Assembly: GCA_024230435.1 (NCBI GenBank)
Contig: JAAERL010000397.1
Location: 1-37,532, forward strand
Direction of reading: 5' to 3'
DNA from: Desulfobacteraceae bacterium
GTDB lineage: Bacteria; Desulfobacterota; Desulfobacteria; Desulfobacterales; Desulfosarcinaceae
DNA length: 37,532 bases
Under the pieces are notes generated by a model. That model worked only from the letters and a program-made list of their open reading frames with translations, searched no databases and was not told the DNA's origin. A program made the position numbers and the translations under genes. Numbering within the stretch: position 1 is the stretch's first letter; each line of letters opens with the position of its first letter. Shown one piece after another: positions 9,850-18,890 of this stretch.

Positions 9850-10640
9850 TATTTCAGCCCTCCTTTAGCTTTTAAAAGTTCAACCAGCTTGTCGATTTTT
9901 TCTTCCATGCCGCCTTCAAGCATTTCAGCGCCTTCACCCAATTCAGGCACAAAATAATCAAGACGCTTTACTTTGGCTCCGGCGCTTCCCGCGGCAGAGG
10001 CGTCCACTGCCAAATCTGCGGCTCCATGTACCGGAATATCAACCGAGGCCACCTTGCGGATACCGCGAATGCCGACATATCGTGGCTCATTGATGCCTGT
10101 CTGGATCGAAAGTACGCAAGGCATTTGAATTTCACTCATTTCCTGGTTGCCACCCTCGATTTCCCTTCCGATTTTCATTGTTTTGTCATCAACAACCTCT
10201 ATAGAATTGACAAGGGATGCATAGGGTCTGTCCAGCATGGCTGCAAGCATGCCGCCTATCTGAGCAGCGCCATCGTCAGCCTGAGCGCCGGTCAGGATCA
10301 AATCGTAATTGCCTTTACCGGCTGCGGCTTTAAGAATGGAGGCAATCCCGAATCCGTCCGATCCTTCGAAGGCACCATCTGAGAGCAAGATTCCTTTATC
10401 AGCTCCCATGGCCATTTCACGTCTCAAAACTTCCTCGGACTCGTCATCGCCAACGGTAACAACGGTAACCGTTCCGCCAACCTTATCGCGAATCTGAATT
10501 GCCTCTTCAACGGCGTAATTATCCCATTCGTTGACCGAATATACCAAATCATCCCGATCAATGTCGGTTCCGTCGCTATTGATTTCAATTTCATTTTCAG
10601 CGGTATCCGGAACCCTTTTCACACATACCAAAATTTCCAT
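9849..10640 (-). CDS. etfB: Electron transfer flavoprotein, beta subunit
   Basis: 263 residues, with the typical start MEILVCVKRVPDTAE and the ADDGAAQIGGMLAAML and EIEGGNQEMSEIQMPCVLSIQTGINEPRYV segments of EtfB. It binds AMP (or FAD in bifurcating types) and forms the acyl-CoA dehydrogenase docking surface. A good ribosome binding site (GGGAGGTACGTC) precedes the ATG. It is separated by about 208 bases from the oxidoreductase gene upstream, in the same direction, and overlaps etfA by one base. The 208-base gap contains a short inverted repeat (CACCGGTA/TACCGGAG) but no convincing second promoter, so co-transcription from the upstream FadR-type promoter is likely. Confidence 0.95.
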   Translation of the reverse strand: MEILVCVKRVPDTAENEIEINSDGTDIDRDDLVYSVNEWDNYAVEEAIQIRDKVGGTVTVVTVGDDESEEVLRREMAMGADKGILLSDGAFEGSDGFGIASILKAAAGKGNYDLILTGAQADDGAAQIGGMLAAMLDRPYASLVNSIEVVDDKTMKIGREIEGGNQEMSEIQMPCVLSIQTGINEPRYVGIRGIRKVASVDIPVHGAADLAVDASAAGSAGAKVKRLDYFVPELGEGAEMLEGGMEEKIDKLVELLKAKGGLK

Positions 10641-10848
10641 GACGTACCTCCCTCAACCTCTATATAGGTTTATGGAATGTGAATTCATCAATATGAAACA
10701 CCGCATAGACACCGGTAATCAGACCCTTAGACGACCCTTATACCGGAGTGGAAACGGTGTTTTTCCATTCTGTCAATTTTTTTGCCATTTGGATCTGATG
10801 CAATCTTTCAGGATTTATCCTTAGATTGGCATACTTGCCCAATGGATC

Positions 10849-12915
10849 CTACTTAATATGAGCCGCAACCAGCTCCGCCAAATCGATGGCTTCCATCTGG
10901 CCTTCAAGGCCCGCCACCTTTATCGCATCTTCCATATTCACCAGGCAAAAAGGACATGCCGTGACAATAACATTTGCGCCAGCTTCGGCAGCCATTTTCA
11001 CGCGCAGCACGCCCATGCGTTGTTCTTCCTCGGGTTCATAAAACAGCATCAAGCCACCGCCGCCGCAGCAAAAGGACCGGTCACGGCTGCGCATCATATC
11101 CACCCTTTTTAAATCCGGTATGGCGTCCAGAACGTTTCTGGGATCGTCATAAACCGCATTGTGGCGGCCCAGATAGCATGGATCATGATAGGCATACACT
11201 TTTGCGGCATCTTCAACGGGTTTCAGATCCAAGGCGCCGGCACGGAGCTGGTGCATCAGAAACTGACTGATGTGCTCGACCTTCGGTAACCCGGAATAAT
11301 CATTTTTAAGGGCATTGTATGTATGCGGGTCCGAAGTAACGATGCAGGATGCGCCGGAAGCCAGGATGGCTTCGGTGTTCTGATCGCGCAGGTCCTGAAA
11401 CAACATTTCCTCGCCAAACCGGCGAACCTCATGGCCGCTGTCTTTTTCAGCCTTTCCTAAAATTCCGAAATCGGCCCCGTAATGATTCAGTAATTTTGCC
11501 GTGGACCGGGCAATGGACTGCATGCGATCATCGTACGAGGTAATGCTGTCAACAAAGAAAAGTGTCTTGGCCCCGGCTTTTTTGCCAAGCTCTTTAATTT
11601 CGATCTGCTCATCGAGATCCTTGGTCCATTCAATGCGCTTCTTTTCAAGTTTGCCCCAGGGATTACCGCGCTTTTCAAGAGCTCTGAGCGGTTTTTGCAA
11701 AGACTGCGGCACCAGCCCCTCGTCTACCATACCGCGCCGCAAATCCACAATTTTATCGATATATTCAATTCCAAGAGGGCACTCTTGTTCACATGCGCCG
11801 CAAGTGGTGCAAGACCAAATTTCATCTTCTTCATAGGTTTTACCGATCAACGGTTGCCCGCCATTGCCGCTGGATTTTCCCAGTAACGGATATTTTTTAA
11901 AAATCACATCACGGCCTTTGATGGATATAAACCGTGGAGAAAGGGGGCGTCCTGCGGCATTCGCGGGACAGTTGTCCGAGCAGCGGCCACAATCAGCGCA
12001 TGAATAGAAATCCAGAATATGCTTCCAGGTAAAATCCTCAATTTTTTTAACACCAAAGGATTCCAGATCATCAAGTTTTTCATCACTGATTCCGTGTTTA
12101 ACCGGTTTGACGCCACCGCGCTCAAGACGCATGAACATAACATTGAAAAGCGATGTGACCACATGGAAATGTTTGCCCAAGGGCAAAAAACACAAAAAGG
12201 TGAAAAAAGTCACTTCATGCATAAAATAGGATAGCCCATGGAGCCATTCCAGCGTTGGCATTGACGCATTGGCCATCCAGGCCTTAAAAAACCACGGCAG
12301 CGTCACAGGAGGCAAAAAATGAGCATGTAAATTATTTTGGGTTTGAGCCGCCGCCAGGCTCGCTTCGAAAATGCTTTCGGATATAACTAATATACAAATC
12401 ATGAATAAAACGAATACGGCTTCTCCGGTATGGGATTTGCCATATTTTTCGGGCACCTCATACCTGGCCGGCTTGCAAATACCCCGCCGCACCATGGCAA
12501 TCAACGCTACCATTAACACCCATGTGGCTGCATAGCTCCTTAAAAATCCATATATTTTTCCTGCCGCCCCGCCAAGGCCCGGCAGGACAAAATTAGGAAT
12601 AATCCCCACAAAGATCAGCTCCAGAGACCTTAATCCCAGGACCAGAAATCCGGCAAAAAGCAGAATGTGCAACACCCCAGCCAGCATATACCTTGGTTGC
12701 CGGTATTGGAGCAGCCAGATTTTTATTAGCTGGTACATCCTGTCACGCATGTTATTAAAGCGGACGTCGGGCGCAGCTTTTTGAAGCGGTCTGAGACGGA
12801 TGACCATCATGTAGATGAAAATGGAAATTCCGATGATTGGAATAAGTGAATAAATCACTGAGGCCGGAATCAAGGCAAAGAATGTTTTCGCCGGAGGCGT
12901 CAATGTAATCTCCAT
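10849..12915 (-). CDS. ETF:menaquinone oxidoreductase-like membrane FeS/cytochrome b protein
   Basis: 688 residues. The N-terminal 260 residues carry five to six hydrophobic helices with several histidines (for example in VLHILLFAG and YFMHEVTFF), like the haem-b NarI-type domain. Two 4Fe-4S motifs follow: C306xxC309xxC312xxxC316 (CADCGRCSDNCP) and C369xxC372xxC375xxxC379 (CTTCGACEQECP). The C-terminal third is a CCG (HdrB/D, DUF224) domain with DPCYLGRH, CCGGGGG and ACPFCLVNM. The first CCG half reads TSDPHTYNALKNDY, where the usual cysteine pair is absent. The family is known from beta-oxidising and syntrophic anaerobes as EMO, which moves electrons from EtfAB to menaquinone. Position upstream of etfBA supports that role strongly. 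A FadR-type operator covers its promoter. Confidence 0.88.
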   Translation of the reverse strand: MEITLTPPAKTFFALIPASVIYSLIPIIGISIFIYMMVIRLRPLQKAAPDVRFNNMRDRMYQLIKIWLLQYRQPRYMLAGVLHILLFAGFLVLGLRSLELIFVGIIPNFVLPGLGGAAGKIYGFLRSYAATWVLMVALIAMVRRGICKPARYEVPEKYGKSHTGEAVFVLFMICILVISESIFEASLAAAQTQNNLHAHFLPPVTLPWFFKAWMANASMPTLEWLHGLSYFMHEVTFFTFLCFLPLGKHFHVVTSLFNVMFMRLERGGVKPVKHGISDEKLDDLESFGVKKIEDFTWKHILDFYSCADCGRCSDNCPANAAGRPLSPRFISIKGRDVIFKKYPLLGKSSGNGGQPLIGKTYEEDEIWSCTTCGACEQECPLGIEYIDKIVDLRRGMVDEGLVPQSLQKPLRALEKRGNPWGKLEKKRIEWTKDLDEQIEIKELGKKAGAKTLFFVDSITSYDDRMQSIARSTAKLLNHYGADFGILGKAEKDSGHEVRRFGEEMLFQDLRDQNTEAILASGASCIVTSDPHTYNALKNDYSGLPKVEHISQFLMHQLRAGALDLKPVEDAAKVYAYHDPCYLGRHNAVYDDPRNVLDAIPDLKRVDMMRSRDRSFCCGGGGLMLFYEPEEEQRMGVLRVKMAAEAGANVIVTACPFCLVNMEDAIKVAGLEGQMEAIDLAELVAAHIK

Positions 12916-12948
12916 AGTGTGCTTCCTTTTGCTTTATCCTAATAAATA

Positions 12949-12985
12949 ATGAATGAATATTCATTCACTTACTAACCTGTGTCAA
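12949..12985 (-). promoter_or_regulatory. Promoter of the EMO-etfBA operon with FadR-type (TetR) operator
   Basis: The palindrome has arms ATGAATGA (12949-12956) and TCATTCAC (12961-12968) around ATAT; 18 central bases are perfectly symmetric. It closely matches the known Bacillus FadR consensus TGAATGANTANTCATTCA. Read on the minus strand, a perfect -35 TTGACA lies at 12980-12985, and AATATT, 18 bases on, sits at the centre of the palindrome, so a bound repressor would block the -10. A near-identical palindrome sits before the TetR gene at 18384. Expected behaviour: repression relieved by long-chain acyl-CoA (inference). Confidence 0.8.
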
Positions 12986-13644
12986 CGCTGTCAATAGGAA
13001 ATTAACGCGCGATTATCAAATTAAGCAATTAATCACATTTTTAACCATATTTCAAATAATCAGATGAATTTCTTGACAAACTCATATTTTCTCCTTTAAA
13101 GGATTTGAGGAATTTAATTTCCTGAAAAAATATCTATTCCGATTTACACCAAGGGTTGTGAAAGATGAAAATTATCCGATATTTCGCCGGATTTGGATTT
13201 GGTTTTCAAAGTCTTGAAAATTGCAAGCCGACTGATATTGAAGCGGATTTTTATCCGTTGTCAAGCAACGGCAATAAAGATATGCTCTGTGTCCGCGCTT
13301 ATTGACACAACAGGGCAAAAACAAATCCAAAGATATGCAAGACGCGATGATGCGAAGCTTGCACGCCCTTTACCACAGGAATAAACTTAATATTCCGTGG
13401 ATAAATTCCAAGCACAAGTTAAGATGCCCGGGAAACCGGCCATTTCGCTGGCGGACACGATCAACACAAAGATTGGATAGTTTGCTTGTTCTAAAACCTT
13501 ATAACTCGATGATCAAGTTTTTCCGTCACTATGTGTAAAAAAGTCATGTAATACCTTGATATTATTAAAACAAAGCGATGGGTAATTTTTCAGATCTTAT
13601 AAATTCAGGTACTTAGCAAAAAACTTGATCAGCGAGTATAACCC
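12986..13644. other. Intergenic stretch without supportable gene
   Basis: This AT-rich stretch lies between the divergent EMO operon and the acyl-CoA ligase gene. I see only short open frames, none with a ribosome binding site plus recognisable family signature. A 45-codon frame from the ATG at 13165 is possible but unsupported. A second TTGACA (minus strand) lies a few bases upstream of the EMO -35. Confidence 0.4.
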
Positions 13645-13673
13645 TTTAGAAACTGAGCTATTTTGCATATAAT
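13645..13673 (+). promoter_or_regulatory. Putative promoter of the acyl-CoA ligase gene
   Basis: A perfect -10 hexamer TATAAT lies at 13668-13673 with TTTAGA at 13645-13650, a 17-base spacing and a 4/6 match to the -35 consensus. It is about 28 bases from the chosen GTG start. No FadR-type palindrome is visible here, unlike the two other fatty-acid transcripts. Confidence 0.55.
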
Positions 13674-13700
13674 TCACACTCACTAACGCAGGAGGTGACT

Positions 13701-15401
13701 GTGTCATCCACATCGATTTACAATCCTGAGCTTTGGTCAAACTTTTATCAAAAAGGTGTTCCGGCAAAAGCCGATTATGAGGCGATTTGCCTGCCGGATA
13801 TTTTAGACCGGTCTGCAAAACAATTCCCGGATAAAACTGCACTTGTTTTCCAAGGCTATAATGTGAGCTACCTTCAGCTCCAGATCATGATAAACAGGTT
13901 TGGGGCCTGGCTGCACGAATTCGGTGTCCGGCGAAAAGACGCGGTGGCCATTTTGCTGCCCAATACAATTGCCTGTGTGGCTGCATATTACGCCACCCTC
14001 AAAATCGGCGCCATCGCCGTAATGAACAATCCGCTGTATTCTGACCGCGAATTGGAACACCAGTTCAACGACTCGGGTGCAAAAATACTGATTACACTGG
14101 ATTTGCTTGGAAACCGGATGATTGATCTGCGGCCTAAAACAAAGATAGAGAAAATAATCTATACAAGCATTGGAGACTATTTGCCGTTTCCAAAAAATCT
14201 CTTGTTTCCGTTGATAGCCAAAAAGAAAAAACTGGCCGCTTCCATAAAGCCGGCCAAGGATGTTTTTAAATGGAAATCCCTGATGCGCAAAACGCCCCGG
14301 CAAGCTTGCCCGTCATCGCAACTAACATTTGACGATGTAGCCATGTATCAATATACAGGCGGGACCACCGGTACAAGCAAAGGAGCCATTCTCACCCATG
14401 GAAACTTGAGCAAACAGGTTCAGCAAATAGCAGCCTGGTTTCCCGGATTCGGATCTGATCATATTATGCTGGGAGCATTGCCTTTTTTCCATGTTTTCGG
14501 TTTAACAACCTCAATGAACCTGGCCATCTATCTTGGCTGGAATAACATCCTGGTGCCCAAACCTCAGCCCCCTCAGCTATTGAAAGCCATCACCAAGCAC
14601 AAGGTCACCTTTGCCCCCCTGGTTCCCACCATGTATATCGGCATTCTCCAGCATCCGGATATTGATAAAACCGACCTTTCTTCTATTACCGGCTGCTTTT
14701 CGGGAAGTGCTCCGCTGCCCGTTGAAGTCATCAAAAAATTTGAGGCGCATACCGGAGCTGTTATCGTTGAAGGCTACGGCTTGACGGAAACTTCGCCGGT
14801 GACGCACATCAATCCTTTTGGCAACAACGTCAAGCGTAAAGCCGGTAGCATCGGGTTTCCAATCAGCGATACCCTTTGCCGCATCGTTGACTTGAACGAC
14901 GGGCAAACGGATTTGCCCGCAGGTCAAGCAGGCGAATTGCTCGTCAAGGGCCCCCAGGTGATGAAAGGGTACTTGAACCGGCCCGATGAGACTGACGATA
15001 CTCTGACCGGCGGCTGGCTGCATACGGGCGATATCGCCTGCATGGATAAAGACGGGTATTTTTATATCGTAGACCGTAAAAAAGATATAATAATCTCCAG
15101 CGGTTATAATATTTATCCCAGAGATATAGAGGAAATTTATTTCGAACACCCCAAGGTTCTCGAAGCCTGCGCTATCGGTGTCCCCCACCCCAAGCGAGGT
15201 GAGGCCGTCAAGGTGTTTATTGTGCTCAAATCCGGTGAAACAGCCACCGAAGAGGAAATGATTTCATTTTGTTCCGATAAGCTGGCCAAATATAAATGGC
15301 CCGCCCACATTGAATTTAGAAAGGAACTGCCAAAAACCAATGTGGGAAAAGTGCTTAAAAAGGACCTGCGCAATGGCGAAGTTAAAAAAGAAGTGATTTA
15401 A
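13701..15401 (+). CDS. fadD: Long-chain fatty-acid--CoA ligase (AMP-forming)
   Basis: 566 residues from the GTG at 13701. A strong GGAGGTG ribosome binding site at 13691-13697 overlaps an upstream in-frame GTG at 13695, so that earlier codon is unlikely to be the start. All acyl-adenylate-forming motifs are present: YTGGTTGTSKG (about residue 217, phosphate loop), GYGLTETSP (about 358), GWLHTGDIA (about 437), the hinge DRKKDIIISSGYNIYP, and the C-terminal catalytic lysine region PKTNVGKVLKKDLR (about 543-552). It activates free fatty acids with ATP and CoA before beta-oxidation. The location between the EMO-ETF operon and the acyl-CoA dehydrogenase supports that use. It is transcribed alone and ends in a strong terminator. 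Exact chain-length preference cannot be read from sequence. Confidence 0.9.
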   Translation: MSSTSIYNPELWSNFYQKGVPAKADYEAICLPDILDRSAKQFPDKTALVFQGYNVSYLQLQIMINRFGAWLHEFGVRRKDAVAILLPNTIACVAAYYATLKIGAIAVMNNPLYSDRELEHQFNDSGAKILITLDLLGNRMIDLRPKTKIEKIIYTSIGDYLPFPKNLLFPLIAKKKKLAASIKPAKDVFKWKSLMRKTPRQACPSSQLTFDDVAMYQYTGGTTGTSKGAILTHGNLSKQVQQIAAWFPGFGSDHIMLGALPFFHVFGLTTSMNLAIYLGWNNILVPKPQPPQLLKAITKHKVTFAPLVPTMYIGILQHPDIDKTDLSSITGCFSGSAPLPVEVIKKFEAHTGAVIVEGYGLTETSPVTHINPFGNNVKRKAGSIGFPISDTLCRIVDLNDGQTDLPAGQAGELLVKGPQVMKGYLNRPDETDDTLTGGWLHTGDIACMDKDGYFYIVDRKKDIIISSGYNIYPRDIEEIYFEHPKVLEACAIGVPHPKRGEAVKVFIVLKSGETATEEEMISFCSDKLAKYKWPAHIEFRKELPKTNVGKVLKKDLRNGEVKKEVI

Positions 15402-15457
15402 AAACGGATTGTTTCATACACCCAAACCCAAAGGCTTTTGCGGCTTGCAATCGCCTG

Positions 15458-15489
15458 AAACCGCAAATCCTGATGGATTTGCGGTTTTT
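15458..15489 (+). terminator. Rho-independent terminator of the acyl-CoA ligase gene
   Basis: A perfect 13-bp stem, AAACCGCAAATCC (15458-15470) with GGATTTGCGGTTT (15475-15487), closes a TGAT loop, and the T run extends to 15489. It lies about 57 bases past the stop codon. Confidence 0.9.
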
Positions 15490-15528
15490 GCCTGCTATTT
15501 AGTATCCATCGGCGAAATAGAAAAATAT

Positions 15529-15623
15529 GTTCGAGATCAAGGCCTGCGAAAAATTTTACCTCAGGCGCCGGATTCATATGCTCAAGGGTTGATATTGCGA
15601 GGATATAATTTTTTAGCACAACT
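15529..15623. repeat. Dispersed non-coding repeat, copy 1
   Basis: It starts with GTTCGAGATCAAGGCCTGC, continues through AAAAATTTT, CTCAAGGG and ATATTGCGAGGA, and ends near AACTT. A second copy at 18891-18970 shares the same blocks in the same order with small length differences. Neither copy has a coding frame. This resembles dispersed intergenic repeats common in Desulfobacterales genomes, though I cannot search for others. Confidence 0.6.
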
Positions 15624-15673
15624 TACGGGCCGTGGAAGAAACAAATGATCCAATCTTGCTTGCCTTGATCTTT

Positions 15674-15768
15674 ATATGGCCTGTTGAATCCGTTTTCGTC
15701 CTGTTGCGTCAATGGGCAAACAACTTTGAGTATGCACCCATTGACGCACCGTGAAAACGAGTCCATAT
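15674..15768. repeat. Imperfect palindromic repeat element, copy B
   Basis: Three nested arm pairs: ATATGG/CCATAT (15674-15679 and 15763-15768), CGTTTTC/GAAAACG (15691-15697 and 15753-15759) and the perfect 12-bp TGCGTCAATGGG/CCCATTGACGCA (15705-15716 and 15737-15748). The loop contains GAGTATGCA. It parallels the element at 1-118 in layout, loop motif and spacing. It lies in the convergent region between the ligase and acyl-CoA dehydrogenase genes. A further GCGTCAATGG occurs at about 15863. Confidence 0.65.
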
Positions 15769-15873
15769 CCGGCTTAATATTAAAATATTAGTATCTTGCA
15801 TGCCCTTGAGATATCGGGCTAATTAGCCATTTATGGATGGGCGACACTATTTAAATTATAGCGTCAATGGATA

Positions 15874-17691
15874 TTACTTGCCGCCAAAACTGTCTTCTTC
15901 GATTTGCACAATACTGGGCGAACTGATCATGATCGCGTCCATTTTTCCCATGGTGACGGGTATTATGGATTGAATAAAATATTCAGCGCTCTTTATTTGC
16001 CCTTCATAAAATTTTTGATCTTTTTTCTTGGCTTTGCCTTCCAGCTTTTGTCTGGCAATCGCCGCCCGCCATAATAGCATCCAAGCCATTACCACATCGC
16101 CGGAAGCCTCCATGAAAGGAACTGCAAAGGAAAACGCGTTCAAAGCCTTGGCAGACATGGCCGAAGCGCCTAATGTCATGGCTACTTCCGCCAACCGGTT
16201 CAACGCTTTTTCCAAATCTTTGGCCAAAGGTTTCAGTGTTTCAAACTCTTTTGCCTTGGCGATTGTTGTCTGCACCTCACCCATCAGGTCCATAATGGGC
16301 TTGCCTTGGTTGAGCCCCAGCTTACGGCCCAGCAAATCCATGGCCTGAATACCGTTGGTGCCCTCATAAATCATGGTAATGCGGCAATCCCGCACCAACT
16401 GCTCCTGGGGATATTCGCGGATATATCCATATCCGCCGTAAACCTGCATTCCGTTATTGCATACATCATGGGACCGATCCGTTACATACCCCTTAGCGAT
16501 GGGAATCAACAGATCAATCATTCCCTGGTATTTAACGCGTTCTTGTTCATTGTCCGTCTGGGCCGCCTTATCCGTCAACAGTCCGACATAGTAAAGCAGA
16601 CTGCGCATGCCCTCCACGTAAGCTTTCATGTTGATGAGCATACGGCGTACGTCCGGATGCTGTATAATTGGAACCGAAGGCGCGTCAGGTTGCATTACCT
16701 TCAGCAGGTGCCGCCCTTGAATCCTTTCACGTGCGTAATTGATCGCGTTAATATAAGACGCGCTGGCGCACGATAACGCCTGCATTCCCACCAGCAACCG
16801 GGCTTCGTTCATCATCAGGAACATCGCCCTCATCCCTTTATTTTCTTCACCAAGCAAATATCCCCTACATTGGCCCTTGCCACCCAAAGTCAGCGAACAG
16901 GTAGAATTGCCATGGATTCCCATTTTTTCCTCGATGCCGGTGCAAATCACATCGTTAAAACCACCCAGGGCGCCGTTATCTTTAACCCAAACCTTGGGAA
17001 CCAGAAACAATGAAATACCCTTTGTTCCCTCGGGAGCGCCTTCGATTCTCGCCAATACCGGATGAATGATATTTTCGGAAAGATTATGCTCGCCGGATGA
17101 AATAAAAATCTTGTTGCCGGTGATAGAATAGGTTCCATCCTCATTTTTTACGGCCGTAGTTGTCAAACGCCCCAAATCCGAACCCGCTTCGGGTTCTGTT
17201 AACAGCATTGTACCGGTCCAGGTTCCGGTGAACATGTTTTTTAGAAACAAATCCTTGAGTTTTTTTGTCCCAAACGCCTCCACCAGCAACGCAGCTCCAT
17301 GAGTCAGACCAGGGTACATCATGAATGAATAATTGGCGCCATTGAAAAAATCACTGGTTGCCAAAGCAACCGTGCGCGGCATACCTTGACCGCCATATTC
17401 CGGGTCCTCCGGCAGAGCCAGCCATTCGCCCTCGATAAAATGCTTATAAGCCCGGTGAAAGCTCTCCGGTACCTTTACAATTCCATTTTCAAATTTACAG
17501 CCCTGACTATCTCCGTCTTGTTGGGTGGGCAGGATTTCCTTTACGGCCAGATTACGTGCTTCAGAAATCACCATATCGATTGTTTTACGGTTAAACTCTT
17601 CAAATTTCCCGAACTGTGTAAGTTGTTCGACATCAAGTTGTTCGAACAAAACAAAATCAACATCCCTGCGATCTGCAATGACTTGCGCCAT
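15874..17691 (-). CDS. Acyl-CoA dehydrogenase with extended C-terminal domain
   Basis: 605 residues from the ATG at 17691, which has GGGAG nine bases upstream; a longer in-frame ATG at 17724 lacks this. It belongs to the roughly 600-residue acyl-CoA dehydrogenases with an extra C-terminal helical domain. The FAD-binding signature LLTEPEAGSDLGRLTT lies near residue 160, and MIYEGTNGIQAMDLLGRKL near residue 445 holds the catalytic-glutamate-type YEGT motif. It oxidises acyl-CoA to enoyl-CoA and passes electrons to EtfAB. It is the second gene of a transcript headed by the TetR regulator (51-base gap), so it should respond to the same fatty-acid signal as the EMO-etfBA operon. Substrate chain length is not determined; the size class often acts on longer chains. 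Confidence 0.92.
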   Translation of the reverse strand: MAQVIADRRDVDFVLFEQLDVEQLTQFGKFEEFNRKTIDMVISEARNLAVKEILPTQQDGDSQGCKFENGIVKVPESFHRAYKHFIEGEWLALPEDPEYGGQGMPRTVALATSDFFNGANYSFMMYPGLTHGAALLVEAFGTKKLKDLFLKNMFTGTWTGTMLLTEPEAGSDLGRLTTTAVKNEDGTYSITGNKIFISSGEHNLSENIIHPVLARIEGAPEGTKGISLFLVPKVWVKDNGALGGFNDVICTGIEEKMGIHGNSTCSLTLGGKGQCRGYLLGEENKGMRAMFLMMNEARLLVGMQALSCASASYINAINYARERIQGRHLLKVMQPDAPSVPIIQHPDVRRMLINMKAYVEGMRSLLYYVGLLTDKAAQTDNEQERVKYQGMIDLLIPIAKGYVTDRSHDVCNNGMQVYGGYGYIREYPQEQLVRDCRITMIYEGTNGIQAMDLLGRKLGLNQGKPIMDLMGEVQTTIAKAKEFETLKPLAKDLEKALNRLAEVAMTLGASAMSAKALNAFSFAVPFMEASGDVVMAWMLLWRAAIARQKLEGKAKKKDQKFYEGQIKSAEYFIQSIIPVTMGKMDAIMISSPSIVQIEEDSFGGK

Positions 17692-17742
17692 AATTGCCAC
17701 TCCCTTCTGATCGCCATCACACATCGGTGTGATGCCCTGTTA

Positions 17743-18351
17743 TTAGTGTTGCGGCCGGATCTGCGCCGATCCGATGCCATTAATAAAAAGTTCGACCAAA
17801 GAATCTGTCATCGAGACAAGGTCGTATGCCCGGCCAGTATGAATCCAGGCATTGATAACTTCATCCACGGCTCCATTGATAAGCCGTTTGACCATTCCCA
17901 TATATAGATTTCGCCTGATGGTCCCCTCTTCCTGGCCCTGCTCAACGACCTCCGCAATAATATCGCGATACATCTGAGACATCTCTTTAATAGGTTGTTC
18001 AGCCAAGCGTCTTTGCTGGCGTGTTTCCACCTGATAAACCATGGCCATGTAGGGTTCTTTTTGAAACGCCTCTAAATGTGCGCGAATCAAATTTTGTAAC
18101 TTTGTAATGGCGGTATCAGCTTTATTGACAGCATCTCTAAATTTTTTAAATACTTGCTTTGTTTTATAATCATAGAATTGAACAAGAATATCGTCCTTAT
18201 TCTTAAAATACAGATAAATCGTACCATCAGCCACACCAGCTTCCTTTGCGATTTGAGCAACCGTAGACTGGTGAAACCCCTGTTCAGCAAAAACCTTAAT
18301 CGCAGCTTCCAAGATAGTATGGTATTTTTCGGAATTCCTCTTCATCAACAT
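17743..18351 (-). CDS. TetR-family transcriptional regulator, FadR-like
   Basis: 202 residues. The N-terminal helix-turn-helix is typical of TetR: ILEAAIKVFAEQGFHQSTVAQIAKEAGVADGTIYLYFKNKDDIL (described as residues 13-56, with GTIYLYFKNKDD as the hallmark). The C-terminal ligand domain, YMAMVYQVETRQQRRLAEQPIKE in part, resembles the FadR/YsiA group that senses long-chain acyl-CoA. An AAGGA ribosome binding site precedes the ATG. It heads the transcript with the acyl-CoA dehydrogenase. A palindrome with arms ATGAATGA/TCATTCAT lies 33 bases upstream and a close copy guards the EMO-etfBA operon, so autoregulation plus control of ETF electron transfer is likely. Ligand identity is inferred from the operator type and neighbours. 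Confidence 0.9.
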   Translation of the reverse strand: MLMKRNSEKYHTILEAAIKVFAEQGFHQSTVAQIAKEAGVADGTIYLYFKNKDDILVQFYDYKTKQVFKKFRDAVNKADTAITKLQNLIRAHLEAFQKEPYMAMVYQVETRQQRRLAEQPIKEMSQMYRDIIAEVVEQGQEEGTIRRNLYMGMVKRLINGAVDEVINAWIHTGRAYDLVSMTDSLVELFINGIGSAQIRPQH

Positions 18352-18383
18352 ATCATTCCTTCTTTATAGCTCATGTTTAACCA

Positions 18384-18430
18384 ATGAATGAATACTCATT
18401 CATCTATCAAATCCTTTCTTATTCTGTCAA
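18384..18430 (-). promoter_or_regulatory. FadR-type operator and -35 of the TetR/acyl-CoA dehydrogenase transcript
   Basis: Perfect 8-bp arms ATGAATGA (18384-18391) and TCATTCAT (18396-18403) flank ATAC. On the minus strand a perfect TTGACA lies at 18425-18430, upstream of the palindrome, so the operator falls in the -10/start region, although the -10 itself is weak (TAGATG). Same arms as at 12949-12968. Confidence 0.8.
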
Positions 18431-18890
18431 GAAAAATAAACCCGAATTTCCTTGAAGCAAAAAAAGTTTGATTTATATCATTAATATTATATTAAATATA
18501 AAATTTTGACGATTACCTGTATGATTGAAATTTTAGTTGGAGAAATGAAGTGCTATTCATTTTTGCATTACACACACACACCGCCTTTTTTTAAATTTGC
18601 GTTACTATGTCAGAAAAAAACACACATTTTCAGCATTAATCTTTTTATTTGGCGCGAGCTTTTTATTGACACAAAGCTCGTAATTCGCTTAAGTGATATT
18701 TTTTATATTAGGTAAGGAAGGCAATTGTCCTAATTTTAGCGGCGGGAGTTTGGCTTTGAATTATTACCCCGGCATTTAAACGGAACAAATAAGAGAAGCG
18801 GCCGAACTCTCAAATTTAACAGGGCAAATCGGCTGGACCGAGGAACACAAACTCGTGTCCAACCAAAAATGGCGGATGAGGCGTTAATTT
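18431..18890. other. AT-rich intergenic stretch without supportable gene
   Basis: No frame here has both a ribosome binding site and a recognisable product. Several TA-rich runs and a CACACACAC run (about 18571-18580) are present. It separates the divergent TetR and CCG-oxidoreductase genes. Confidence 0.4.

Noticed and set aside
14577-15188. 203-codon open frame antisense to the acyl-CoA ligase
   Set aside because: No similarity or start signals; it mirrors the third-position pattern of the real gene.
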